Below, one piece after another: positions 25,151 through 34,122 of a DNA stretch of 45,650 bases. How positions within the stretch are numbered: position 1 is the first letter of the stretch; the number at the start of each line of letters is the position of its first letter. Origin of the DNA: a bacterium (lineage in GTDB: Bacteria; Hydrothermota; Tepidihabitantia; Tepidihabitantales; Tepidihabitantaceae); assembly GCA_035505375.1 (NCBI GenBank), contig DATJQV010000073.1:1-45650 (forward strand). Reading direction: 5' to 3'. A model generated the notes under the pieces. That model searched no databases. It was not told the DNA's origin and saw only the letters and a program-made list of their open reading frames with translations. A program made the position numbers and the translations under genes.

Positions 25151-27722
25151 CTGCGTCATCCGCGGTTGTCTTCTGAGAGATTCCTCCACTCCGTTTCACT
25201 CCGGTCGGAATGACATCCTTCTTGGCGGTTCCCATCCTTGCCTCAACCTTGGCCTCAACCTTAACCTCTCTGAGGGGCGACCGACTCGGGCCATCCGATT
25301 TGTTCGGGTTGTAGGCGCTGTCCGTGTTGACCAGCATGAACTCGGCCTTGATGGTTGACGAGTAGTTTGGCCCTGCCGGGTTAGTGTGCAGGTTCATGGT
25401 GTCATGCACCACGCCGAGCGAGTCGGGGTCTACATCCAAGTCCCCAAGCGGCCCCAGCGGGTTATTCACCTGCAGGAGTGCGTAGAAGGTGACATCGACC
25501 GGCACGTTGTTGACGTCCCTGCCGGTAATCGTGATTGACCCGGCATAGTCGCCGTTCTGCAGTCCCGACGGCACGTGGACCGAGAGCGTGCAGACAGCAG
25601 TCTGACCTTGATACAGCGATTCAGGCAGATTCGGAACGAGGATGCTGTCCAGCGTCCCGCCCGGACCCGCAAGCGAACCGGTGACGTGAAGTGAGCCTAC
25701 CGAGGACAAGCTCGGTCCGTCCTTTGGGTCCGAGTTGTAGCACGCGGTGGTATTCACCAGGACAAGCGCGCCGCTACGGTTCGCACCGGAGCTTCCCAGT
25801 CGGAGCGTGTCGGCAGACACCTCAAGCGAGTCGGGGTCAACATCTAGGTCGCCGAGCTGCTCCGCGGGATCGCCGTAGAAGCGGAGTACTCTCATCGAAC
25901 GGTTGTCGACGACGTAGACGTAGCCCCCGTCAAGGGCCACATCGTTCGATAAAGACCACGCATTGCCGATGAGTGCATAGAACCCGGCCTCCACCGGATG
26001 CGCCGGGGCGGCAATCGACATCACCCACAAGTTGCCGGATGCCACGACATAAGCATTGTCCCTGGTCATCGCTACGCTCGTTGCTGAACCCAGCGTATCA
26101 CTGAAGCCGACCTCGACCGGGTGAGTTGGGTCATTGATCGAAATCACCCGTAGTCCGGAATCTCCGGCAACGCAAGCAAAGTCTCCCCTCACAGCCACGC
26201 CATAGACTTTTCCCGGCATGCTGTCGTCGTAACCCACCTCAACCGGGTGCGCAGGGTCCGCCACCGAGACAATCCTCAGCCCGCCTCGTCCGCTGGCAAG
26301 AAAAGCCAGGTCACCAGACACGGCTAAGCCGTAGGCCTCTCCCGGCGTACTGTAGTGCCAGTGCCCGACCTCAACCGGATTCGTCGGATCCATTACCGAG
26401 ACAATCCGCAATCCGGCCGTGTCGTCTGCCACGTACGCATAGTCACCGCCGAGGGCGACGGCGTTTGCGTAGTACGTGTTGACGGACGCGACCTCTCTGG
26501 GATGCGACGAGTCAGCAATCGAGACTACCCGCAGCCCGGAGTCGCGATCTGCGACGTAGGCATACTTGCCACCTCCGCACAAAGCCACGCCCAACGGCCA
26601 GACCGGCATCGTACACTTTCCCGCCTCAAAAGGATAGGCCGGAGTGCTCGTCGACATGACGCTCAACCCAAAAGAGTCGCCGACGAGGTAGGCATGGCCT
26701 CGAAAAGCAGCTACACCCGAAGGGCTACTGTATGTGTTAAGCAACCCGACCACCGCGGGGTGCGCCGGGTCAATGACCGACACAACGTAGAGCTCGCGGC
26801 CCTCATCCGGGACATAAGCGTACCCGTCAAGCACGGCTACCTGCCGCCAAGTACTCACTGCGCAGTGTCCGTCCTCAGCCGGATGCGCAGGGTCAGACAC
26901 CGAGATGACCGTCAATCCGCTATCCGCTACGCAGGCGTAGCTTCCATACAAGGCCACACTGACTGGAGCGCCGCGCGTGCGGCACTGACCGACCACGACT
27001 GGATTAGACGAGTCGGCAACGGAGATGACCTCCAGTCTATTGGAGTCGCCGTCCCCAACATAGGCAAAGCCTCCGGCGACCGCCAGTGCGCCAGCGTTGC
27101 CAAGAGTATCGCAAGAGCCGACATCAACCGGGTTTGCCGGGTCCGCGACCGATATCACCCTCAGTCCGGTCCTGCCGGTCGTTTGATAGGCAAGGTCTCC
27201 AACGACGACTAGACAACCTAGACCACTGACGTAGCTCGGTAGCGAGTCCAACCCGACCACAACCGGGTGTGCAGGGTCCGTAATCGAAATGACTCGCAGC
27301 ACGCCACCGACGTCTACGATGTATGCGTATCCACCGCTGGCAGCTACCATAATCGTACGGACCGAGTCGGTGTAGTGGCCGAGCTCCACCGGGTGTGCCG
27401 GGTCGGCGACTGAGAATATGCGTAATCCTGCGCCGTAATCCGCGACAAACAGAAGGTTGTTCTGATAACTAAGGCCCTGAACCTCGTCATTCACCCACGC
27501 TCGTGATAGCTCCACCGGGGAGCCAGGATTGCTCACGTCCACCACTCTTACAGAGCGGTTAGTCCCGAGAAACGCCAGGTTTCTGGCCGAGTCGAGCGCC
27601 ACGTGGTCTGCGGACGTCATGCCGCACTCGTAGCCGCCGACGAACCGCACGTTGAGCGAGTCGGCCTGCGCGACGCCGACCAGCAGCAAGCCCAGACAGA
27701 ATGCTAACACTGGTGTTCTCAT
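24690..27722 (-). CDS. Large secreted LVIVP propeller protein with sorting domain
   Basis: 1010 residues from the ATG at 27722. I prefer this start because GGAGGT (27727-27732) stands just before it and the leader MRTPVLAFCLGLLLVGVAQA matches the neighbour; an ATG at 27734 would place the ribosome-binding site inside the gene. LVIVP repeats fill residues 25-615 (for example LRVISVADPANPVDVGSC, YVADDTAGLRIVSVMDP). Two GDLDVDPDSL modules and the sorting domain (RVIVYDASGQSVWSATAS, GKLSVIR) follow. Module 2 contains a word-repeat insertion at 25150-25275. It is the middle member of three paralogues in one strand-consistent run. Confidence 0.85.
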   Translation of the reverse strand: MRTPVLAFCLGLLLVGVAQADSLNVRFVGGYECGMTSADHVALDSARNLAFLGTNRSVRVVDVSNPGSPVELSRAWVNDEVQGLSYQNNLLFVADYGAGLRIFSVADPAHPVELGHYTDSVRTIMVAASGGYAYIVDVGGVLRVISITDPAHPVVVGLDSLPSYVSGLGCLVVVGDLAYQTTGRTGLRVISVADPANPVDVGSCDTLGNAGALAVAGGFAYVGDGDSNRLEVISVADSSNPVVVGQCRTRGAPVSVALYGSYACVADSGLTVISVSDPAHPAEDGHCAVSTWRQVAVLDGYAYVPDEGRELYVVSVIDPAHPAVVGLLNTYSSPSGVAAFRGHAYLVGDSFGLSVMSTSTPAYPFEAGKCTMPVWPLGVALCGGGKYAYVADRDSGLRVVSIADSSHPREVASVNTYYANAVALGGDYAYVADDTAGLRIVSVMDPTNPVEVGHWHYSTPGEAYGLAVSGDLAFLASGRGGLRIVSVADPAHPVEVGYDDSMPGKVYGVAVRGDFACVAGDSGLRVISINDPTHPVEVGFSDTLGSATSVAMTRDNAYVVASGNLWVMSIAAPAHPVEAGFYALIGNAWSLSNDVALDGGYVYVVDNRSMRVLRFYGDPAEQLGDLDVDPDSLEVSADTLRLGSSGANRSGALVLVNTTACYNSDPKDGPSLSSVGSLHVTGSLAGPGGTLDSILVPNLPESLYQGQTAVCTLSVHVPSGLQNGDYAGSITITGRDVNNVPVDVTFYALLQVNNPLGPLGDLDVDPDSLGVVHDTMNLHTNPAGPNYSSTIKAEFMLVNTDSAYNPNKSDGPSRSPLREVKVEAKVEARMGTAKKDVIPTGVKRSGGISQKTTADDADSIYVTNLPESLAVGQAVACTLALAIPTSESLSSHSGWVVVSAMDTIGYQVQDSFFLKVTGPEPWKNLDSFRVAPIPFKPHQNPAHDAIHFWGLPAGARVIVYDASGQSVWSATASSDGQLKWDAKVASGIYVYLVVSADGKSSKVGKLSVIR
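25150..25275. repeat. Word-repeat insertion in the linker of the 1010-residue gene
   Basis: Contains CCTCCACTCCGTTTCACTCC (coding GVKRSGGIS) and the tandem GCCTCAACCTTG words (coding KVEAKVEA). It interrupts a region otherwise closely matching the next paralogue. Confidence 0.75.
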
Positions 27723-28330
27723 GGACACCTCCAATGGAAGAACGCAAGCCCAACATCAAACGCTGGCAGGCGGAACGCGAAGATGGTCATCGCTTTCCTC
27801 GGGTACATGATAGAACTGACTCCCAGGATGTCAACCTGCCGACCAGCGCCCCGCGTCATCTGTCCTCAGCTAGCGTATCACCGATAGCTTGCCGACCTTG
27901 TTGCTCTTGCCGTCCGCCGAGACGACCAGGTACACATAGATGCCGCTGGCCACTTTGGCGTCCCACTTGAGCTGGCCGTCACTTGACGCAGTCGCGCTCC
28001 AGACCGACTGTCCTGAAGCATCGTAGACGATAGCACGGGCACCGGCGGGTAGACCCCAGAAGTGAATGGCGTCGTGCGCCGGGTTCTGATGCGGCTTGAA
28101 CGGAATCGGCGCTACCCGGAACGAATCGAGGTTCTTCCACGGCTGCGGGCCAGTCACCTTGAGGAAGAAGCTATCCTGCACCTGATAGCCTATCGTGTCC
28201 ATGGCGCTGACTACAACCCAGCCCGAGTGGCTGCCGAGCGACTCGCTCGTCGGAATGACTAGCGCGAGCGTACATTGAACCGCCTGTCCAACCGCCAGCG
28301 AATCGGGTAGGTTGAGCACGTACACGCTGT
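27721..28330. repeat. Duplicated segment B
   Basis: Partner of 24541-25150 at constant offset 3180. It includes the start region of the 1010-residue gene, the spacer and the 3' end of the 1308-residue gene. Confidence 0.85.
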
Positions 28331-31300
28331 CCATTACGGACGAAGAGTGAAGAGTGAAGTCAGAAGAGTGAAACGCGGACCGGGACTTTGTGGTCTTGTT
28401 CTGCGCCTCAACCTTAGCCTCGACCTTAACCTGTCTGAGCTTCGACCGGCTCGGGCCATCCGATTTGTTCGGGTTGTAGGCACTGTCCGTGTTGACCAGC
28501 ATGAACTCAGCCTTGATGGTTGATGAGTAGTTTGGCCCCGCGGGCTGAGCATGCAGATTCATGGTATCATGCTTCACGCTCAGCGAGTCGGGGTCCACGT
28601 CCAAATCTCCGAGTGGTCCTCCTGCGTTATGCTTCTGCAGGAACGCGTAGGCCGTCGCCGCAATCTCGTAGTGGAGAGAATCGATACCGGTGATGGTAAT
28701 CGGGCCTGAGTAGTCGCCGTTGGGCAGGTTGTCCGGCACGTAGACAGCCAAGGTACAGACAACGGCCTGCCCCTGCGCCAGCGACTCCGGCAGGTTGAAG
28801 ATGCGGATGCTGTCGAGAGTCTCGCCGGACCCGGTGAGCGAACCGGTGAAGCGCAGAGAATCCACTGGGGATTGGCTTGGGCCGTCGGACGTGTCCGGGT
28901 TGTACGACGCGCTCGTGTTGACCAGGATGAACCGCCCGAGTTCATACCCGGTCAGGTTCCGGCCGGCCGTCTGGTTGAGTCCGGGTTGCAGGACTTGCAC
29001 CGGGCTGCGTGCCGGACTGAGACCGACATGTGATGGAGCGGACCCGCGCGCCACTGCCGCGGCTGCCGCGTTGGTCCGGACCTGGGACACGATCCGAATT
29101 GAAGACAATTCGGTCATGTCCCGCGTCAGTCCTGACTGCGAGCGGACCCGAATCGTGTCGCCGACCACGTCCAGCGAGTCGGGGTCGATGTCGATGTCAC
29201 CAAGCTGCTTGACGAGCGCGCAGAACCTCGCCTCAACGACCATGCCCGCCGTGTCCCGACCAGCCACTCTGACCCAGCCCGAATAGGTGCCGTTCCGCAT
29301 CGCCGGCGGGATGTAGACCGACAGCGAGCAGACAATGCCTTGGCCCACGACCAGCGAGTCGGACAGATGCGGGATGATGATGCTATCGAGCGTCCCACGC
29401 GGGCCTCTGAGCGAGCAGGAGTAGTTGAAGGAATCTATCGGCGACTGGCTGGGGCCGTCGGAAGGGTCCGGGTTGAACGACGCGCTGGTGTTGACCAGCA
29501 CAAACTCGCCGACCGCATACGAACCCGCGCCTCTGAGTCGGATGGTGTCGGCCACTACTCTGAGCGAGTCAGGGTCAACGTCAAGGTCGCCCAGCGGCGG
29601 GCCCTGGTAGTCTCGCAGCACTGAAACGCTGGAGCCCATTTTGTTGGCAACATAGACTCGGTTCTGGGCCATGTTCCACTCAATAGCATTGGGGTCAGCG
29701 TCGACAGCGATTGAGCGGCGCACCTTGTTGTCCCAGCCGTTGATTACTGTAACGCTGTCGATGACACCGGTCTCGTCTTGCCCGCCGTCATTCACGCGGT
29801 AGACCCGGTCGTTCGTTACGTCGTAGTATAGAAGCGATGAGCCGTATCCGGCGGCGACGGTCGCGATGACCGAGTCCGTCCTGCCGTCAATCACGGTCAC
29901 GAAGCCTCTATGGCTGCTGTCAGTGTACGCGCAGTAGACTCGGTCGTTCTGGATGTTGCAGCAGAGCTGCCCCCCGACCTTGATGACGTTTGTCACCGAG
30001 TCCGTCGCGCAGTCGATTACGTATGTGTTATTGGGGGTTGAGCAGTAGACCTTGTTGGGCGGATAGTTGCTGCAGAGGGCAATCGCGTTGGCCCCTACGG
30101 GTACGTTTGCGATTATTGTGTCCGTTGCGCCATCGGCCACACCTACGGCGTTGTTCGAGCCTATGCAGTAGAGCCGGTCGTTCGCGGAGTTGTAGTAGAG
30201 CGGTCCATTGCTCGGGAACGCGATTCCCTTGACGAGAGCGTCCGTTGCTCCGTCCATCACCACCAACTGCGACCCGATGGCAATGTAGACCTTGTTGTCT
30301 CTCGTGTTGTAGCAGAGGCCCTTGTAGGCGCACTTCTCGTGGACGCTGTCGATGACCTGATTGGTAGCGCCGTCAAGCACCATGAGTTGAGGGGTGAGCC
30401 TGCACCCGCAGTAGACCTTGTTGTTACGCCAGTTGTAGCACAAGGCCCACGAACTGGCCCCGGTCTTGACGCCGGTGATGACGGAGTTGGTCGCACCGTC
30501 CATTACCGTCACGGCCCCGTGGCCGTAGTCCGCGCAATAGACCTTGTCGTCCTGTGCATTGTAGCAGAGCGACATGGTCTGGTCTCCCATATAGATAGTC
30601 GTCACCGGTGGCCTGTCCGTCTTGCAGTCAATCACATCCACGCTGCCGTAACCCCCGACTGTGGCATTGCCGTAGTCGTTCGCGAAGTAGACCTCGTCGT
30701 TCCGCGGGTTGAAGCTGAGAGCACGCGGTCTCGCATTCGGGTCTTCGTACAGAGAAATCTTGGCGACGACGGAGTTGGTTGAGCCGTCAATCGCGGCCAG
30801 CAGATTCGCACTCGCGCAATAGACCCTGTTGTCCAGCGGGTCGTAGCACAGGGCAGCCAACCACGTCGTCGCCACCGTGTCGGTGGCAATGACGGAGTCA
30901 GTCGCCCCGTTTAGCACCGTCACAGTGCCGTCGTTTTCACTCCCGGAATAGACCTTGTCGTCTTGAGGGTTGTAGCACAAGGCCCACGGGTATTTTCCGA
31001 CCGCTATCGTGGCGATAACCGAGTCGCCCGCCCCGTCGATCACGGTCACGTTGTTGCCGTGGTAGTTCGCGCAAAAGACCTTGTTGTCGTGCGCATCGTA
31101 TTGGAGCACGTTGGGCGCGCTCCCCGTTGTCACAGTTGCGACCACGCCGTTGGTCGCGCAGTCAATCACGGTTACAGTGCCCGCGCTGTCGTTGGCGCAG
31201 TAGACCTTGTCGCTTTGAGGGTTGTAACACAAGGCCTGTGGGCATTTTCCGACCGCTATCGTGGCGATAAGCGAGTTGTCCGCACCGTCAATCACGCTTA

Positions 31301-31796
31301 CCGTACCGCTGGCGTTGTCCGCGCTGTAGACTCGGTTGTGCAGCGGGCTGTAGCATAGGGCCACGGGGCCTTGACCGACGGTGACAGTGGCGGCGACTGA
31401 GTTCGTCGCACAATCAATCACGCCTACGTCGTCGGACGCACCGTCGGCGCTGTACGCCTTGTTGTCGTGGGAATTGTAGCAGATGGCGGAGTTCCACGTG
31501 CCGAAAGGAATCCGCGCTATCTTCTGGTCTGTTGCGCCGTCTATGGCAATTACACCCTTTGCGCCGCCGACGTACGTCCTGTTGTCCACTGAGTCGTAGG
31601 CGAAGCACCACACGGACAGCATCCCGCCGCACGAGTCGGGAACGGTCAGAGTGGTCTCCAGCCACTGCGACCGACCGATGCTCACGCTGAGCGCAAGCGC
31701 GCACAGCAGTGGCTTCAGGTTCTTGAGCCTGTAGGAGGAGAAGGAGTAACGGCAATCGCTGCCACGAGCATAGTCTGACATACGCGCCCCCAGCAA
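27870..31796 (-). CDS. Giant secreted YVTN/YncE-type propeller protein with sorting domain
   Basis: 1308 residues. After a signal-like segment (LKPLLCALALSVSIG), residues 45-735 are about 15 repeats of the YVTN type (VTVIDGATNSV-AT-VG--P-ALCYNP--NKVYCAN), forming one or two propellers. Three GDLDVDPDSL modules follow, and then the C-terminal sorting domain (FKPHQNPAHDAIHFWGLPAG, GKLSVIR). It shares the C-terminal half with the two LVIVP neighbours, so the propeller type was swapped while the export tail stayed. Two insertions are visible: about 180 bases around 28935-29140 that include the 39-bp hairpin at 29084-29122, and a word repeat at 28325-28440. Confidence 0.85.
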   Translation of the reverse strand: MLGARMSDYARGSDCRYSFSSYRLKNLKPLLCALALSVSIGRSQWLETTLTVPDSCGGMLSVWCFAYDSVDNRTYVGGAKGVIAIDGATDQKIARIPFGTWNSAICYNSHDNKAYSADGASDDVGVIDCATNSVAATVTVGQGPVALCYSPLHNRVYSADNASGTVSVIDGADNSLIATIAVGKCPQALCYNPQSDKVYCANDSAGTVTVIDCATNGVVATVTTGSAPNVLQYDAHDNKVFCANYHGNNVTVIDGAGDSVIATIAVGKYPWALCYNPQDDKVYSGSENDGTVTVLNGATDSVIATDTVATTWLAALCYDPLDNRVYCASANLLAAIDGSTNSVVAKISLYEDPNARPRALSFNPRNDEVYFANDYGNATVGGYGSVDVIDCKTDRPPVTTIYMGDQTMSLCYNAQDDKVYCADYGHGAVTVMDGATNSVITGVKTGASSWALCYNWRNNKVYCGCRLTPQLMVLDGATNQVIDSVHEKCAYKGLCYNTRDNKVYIAIGSQLVVMDGATDALVKGIAFPSNGPLYYNSANDRLYCIGSNNAVGVADGATDTIIANVPVGANAIALCSNYPPNKVYCSTPNNTYVIDCATDSVTNVIKVGGQLCCNIQNDRVYCAYTDSSHRGFVTVIDGRTDSVIATVAAGYGSSLLYYDVTNDRVYRVNDGGQDETGVIDSVTVINGWDNKVRRSIAVDADPNAIEWNMAQNRVYVANKMGSSVSVLRDYQGPPLGDLDVDPDSLRVVADTIRLRGAGSYAVGEFVLVNTSASFNPDPSDGPSQSPIDSFNYSCSLRGPRGTLDSIIIPHLSDSLVVGQGIVCSLSVYIPPAMRNGTYSGWVRVAGRDTAGMVVEARFCALVKQLGDIDIDPDSLDVVGDTIRVRSQSGLTRDMTELSSIRIVSQVRTNAAAAAVARGSAPSHVGLSPARSPVQVLQPGLNQTAGRNLTGYELGRFILVNTSASYNPDTSDGPSQSPVDSLRFTGSLTGSGETLDSIRIFNLPESLAQGQAVVCTLAVYVPDNLPNGDYSGPITITGIDSLHYEIAATAYAFLQKHNAGGPLGDLDVDPDSLSVKHDTMNLHAQPAGPNYSSTIKAEFMLVNTDSAYNPNKSDGPSRSKLRQVKVEAKVEAQNKTTKSRSAFHSSDFTLHSSSVMDSVYVLNLPDSLAVGQAVQCTLALVIPTSESLGSHSGWVVVSAMDTIGYQVQDSFFLKVTGPQPWKNLDSFRVAPIPFKPHQNPAHDAIHFWGLPAGARAIVYDASGQSVWSATASSDGQLKWDAKVASGIYVYLVVSADGKSNKVGKLSVIR
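28325..28440. repeat. Word-repeat insertion in the linker of the 1308-residue gene
   Basis: GAAGAGTGAAGAGTGAAGTC words (coding FHSSDFTLHSSS) followed by the KVEAKVEA words. It is at the position equivalent to 25150-25275 and 22450-22600. Confidence 0.75.
29084..29122 (-). repeat. In-frame hairpin family, copy 2
   Basis: Same 39-bp length and outer arms (GGGACACGATCC, GGTCATGTCCC) as copy 1, with inner arms GAATT/AATTC. It codes DMTELSSIRIVSQ in the 1308-residue protein. Confidence 0.88.
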
Positions 31797-31977
31797 GGTT
31801 CTGACTTTGCTGCCACTCAGCGCCGCTGTTTGGTTGGCGGCCCGCGCCGCTCCCTGTCAGCGTTTTCGCGTAGATTGTAGGTCTAGTTGTGCCTATGTCA
31901 ACGAGCAGCGAACCCGAGCCGCGACGAGACGCACCAAGTCGCGGCTTGTCATAACCTGCTCACGAACCTGAGCTTAG

Positions 31978-31997
31978 CTCTCTCTCTCTCTCTCTCT
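31978..31997. repeat. (CT)10 dinucleotide tract
   Basis: Ten perfect CT repeats, about 180 bases upstream of the 1308-residue gene. The rest of 31797-32095 shows no gene. Confidence 0.8.
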
Positions 31998-32095
31998 GCG
32001 CGAGAATGCCTTGACGCTTCCATCCGTCCGAAGGCCTCCGGAATCACGCCTTCCCCTGCCTCGCACGCCGCGTTTGAAACCGGGGTGGCCCTGTG

Positions 32096-33082
32096 TCAGG
32101 GACGGACGGTGAACTTGCGCACCATGTGGTGCGGGTGGTAGCTTTCCTTGGCCTTTCTGAGGCCTTCGATGCCAAGGTCCTGTTCCCGGTTGACGTAGGT
32201 GAAACCGGACAACTCATTCTGCGCGAACCAGTGGTTGATGAGCTGGTACATGCCACGCAGCTCGGGATTGGCCTTCTCGAAGTGTACGACCGCCGTGGTC
32301 GGATTCAGTCGCTCCGCGATGGAGAATGCCTGAATCGCGCCGTCGACCCGGACCGCCCCGCCGATCAGTGGGAACTGAGCCCAGTTCCCGAAGCATGCAG
32401 CAATCGCCCTTTGTTCTGCCTCCAGTCCGGGGTCCAGTTCGCAGTGGCGGAGATTGCACCAACTGGTCTCCATGGCCAGGCAGTCCGACACGTTCTCGGC
32501 AGTGATCCGGCGGTATTCGCATCCGTAGCTCGCCAGCGCTTGTTTGACGAAGTTCCTCTTTCCATCGTAGCGCCGCCCCTCGAGCCGGGCCAGGTCGGAC
32601 ACAAGGTAAACGTAGTCCCAGTTTGCCCGGTCCTCTTCCAGCCTGAACCCCGAGCGTGCCAGTTCCTCGGCCATGGCCTCCGGCACACGCTCCATCACCG
32701 GCTCGAACCCGGCAGCCTGAGCGTGCTCAAACATTGCTTGAGCCACGCTCTTGACGTCGCAGGCGCAGACCGGTGGCAGAAAGAAGCGCCGCCCTTGCTC
32801 CTCGCAGAGGAGCACCAGCCCTTCGACCCCGGCAGATTCGCCCACTTGACCCCTCAAATCCTCAACCCCTATCCTGTCCTGTCCGTTGGCCTGTGCCCGA
32901 TTCCATTCCCCCGGTTCTGCATTCTGGTCTCTGGATTCTGAGTTCCGGTTTATCCAAATCCTCCTCTTCGCCTGCCAGCAGAACAGATTGGTGAACGTCA
33001 GCTCGGAGATCTCGGGCGGATTGGTGCCAAGGGCCATGTCCAGGAACGGCTTGTCGGCGAGAGTAAGAAGTCTGAAATCCAT
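32096..33082 (-). CDS. DUF2156 (LPG-synthase C-terminal-like, GNAT-fold) protein
   Basis: 328 residues. N-terminal segment MDFRLLTLADKPFLDMAL then ELTFTNLFCWQ; later DYVYLVSDLARLEGRRYDGK, KRNFVKQALASYGCEY and, near the end, FSIAERLNPTTAVVHFEKAN and QLINHWFAQ with FTYVNREQDLGIEGLRKAK. This is the DUF2156 pattern, related to the aminoacyl-tRNA-dependent lipid transferase domain of MprF. The substrate is unknown. There are no MprF membrane segments, so it is a soluble stand-alone version. Residues of about 45-90 (NRNSESRDQNAEPGEWNR and onward) are coded by a word repeat and look inserted. The ribosome-binding site is AGGAGC. Confidence 0.83.
   Translation of the reverse strand: MDFRLLTLADKPFLDMALGTNPPEISELTFTNLFCWQAKRRIWINRNSESRDQNAEPGEWNRAQANGQDRIGVEDLRGQVGESAGVEGLVLLCEEQGRRFFLPPVCACDVKSVAQAMFEHAQAAGFEPVMERVPEAMAEELARSGFRLEEDRANWDYVYLVSDLARLEGRRYDGKRNFVKQALASYGCEYRRITAENVSDCLAMETSWCNLRHCELDPGLEAEQRAIAACFGNWAQFPLIGGAVRVDGAIQAFSIAERLNPTTAVVHFEKANPELRGMYQLINHWFAQNELSGFTYVNREQDLGIEGLRKAKESYHPHHMVRKFTVRP
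32840..32960. repeat. Word-repeat insertion in the DUF2156 gene
   Basis: Contains TTCTGCATTCTGGTCTCTGG and ATCCTGTCCTGTCC words. It is in frame and of the same type as 11530-11605. Confidence 0.65.
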
Positions 33083-33107
33083 CTGCTCCTACCTCAGGCG
33101 GCCGTCG

Positions 33108-33165
33108 TCTTCACCCTCACCCTCTCCCTCCCCCTTGTAGGGGGAGGGAACAAGAGGGAGGGGGT
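33108..33165. repeat. CCCTCCCCC palindrome, copy 2
   Basis: CCCTCACCCTCT leads into CCCTCCCCC-ttgta-GGGGGAGGG (33126-33148). It lies in the spacer between the DUF2156 gene and the membrane-protein gene. Confidence 0.7.
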
Positions 33166-33194
33166 CGAACCGAGCAGTCCGAAGTCCATCAGTG

Positions 33195-34097
33195 TCAGTT
33201 CAATCTCGGGTCATCACTGTAGACGCTGTACCGGAACTCGGCAGTGTAGGGATGGAGCCAGCCGCAGTCTTGCAGGACCCAGAACAATCCCTCCTCCATG
33301 GCCAACGGCGGTCGGCTGACCAGCGTGACGTAGGCGCTCTCCGCGTATCTGACATCCATGGCGTCGCGCACATCGATCCGCCACCGTTGCCCGCAGCGCT
33401 CGGCCTTCGCGGTCAGCCAGGTCTGGTTGAGGGCCAGCGCGTACCGAGCCTCGGGCCGAGTAAAAGTGTAGTCGGAGTGGGTCCATTGGACCATGGTCGG
33501 TCCGTACTTACGAGATGAGGTGGTGTCGTCCGACCGAAGGCTGGCCAGGAAATCTCTGAGCCGCGACTTCACTCTGCGCGAGCCCAGGCCGAAGTCGGAG
33601 TAGAACACCCGCCGAGCCGTTGGCCCGGGGTCAAATACCATCAGCAACGTTTCTTTCGACGCCTCCGGATAGAACGGGTATCCGACCACGCCCATCACGA
33701 TGTTGAGACCGTAGATGCCGAGCCGGTCCTGAAGGGTGAACGCCCTGATGTCGCGTCTCGGCTTCAGGCTGAGTTCGGCGACCTTCTGGTTTACCTCATG
33801 CATCATCAGCGGCGCAAGCGCCAGTGCGGCCGGGATCAGGACGAACGAAGCGCCGAGTTTGAGCACCCGCACCGCCTTGATGCGGTTGAACAGCGGGAAC
33901 AAGACCCAGGCAGCGGTGAATGCGACCACTGCCAGAGTCGGCGCGCTGAACAGGAGCCCCCAGCCGGCCAGCAAAAGGAACGGCAACGCAAGCACGAAGA
34001 GCACGACGCCGGCAATGGTGCCTGCAAAACGCCTGACCGGGCCTCGTCTCGAACTGGCGCGGCCTTTCTTGCTCTCCTGCGGCTCTTTGCGACTCAT
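33195..34097 (-). CDS. Membrane protein of unknown function
   Basis: 300 residues. A basic N-terminus (KKGRASSRRGPVRR) is followed by three hydrophobic segments (about residues 25-48, 52-70 and 80-97: GVVLFVLALPFLLLAGWGLL, TLAVVAFTAAWVLFP, LGASFVLIPAALALAPLMM). A soluble C-terminal domain of about 200 residues follows, with YGLNIVMGVVGYPFYPEASK, WRIDVRDAMDVRYAESAYVT and ending FRYSVYSDDPRLN. I do not recognise the family. It lies 25 bases after a HEAT-repeat lipoprotein gene and is probably in the same transcript. The soluble part likely faces the periplasm. Confidence 0.65.
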   Translation of the reverse strand: MSRKEPQESKKGRASSRRGPVRRFAGTIAGVVLFVLALPFLLLAGWGLLFSAPTLAVVAFTAAWVLFPLFNRIKAVRVLKLGASFVLIPAALALAPLMMHEVNQKVAELSLKPRRDIRAFTLQDRLGIYGLNIVMGVVGYPFYPEASKETLLMVFDPGPTARRVFYSDFGLGSRRVKSRLRDFLASLRSDDTTSSRKYGPTMVQWTHSDYTFTRPEARYALALNQTWLTAKAERCGQRWRIDVRDAMDVRYAESAYVTLVSRPPLAMEEGLFWVLQDCGWLHPYTAEFRYSVYSDDPRLN

Positions 34098-34122
34098 CTA
34101 CTGCGGGATTGTAACTGAGGAA

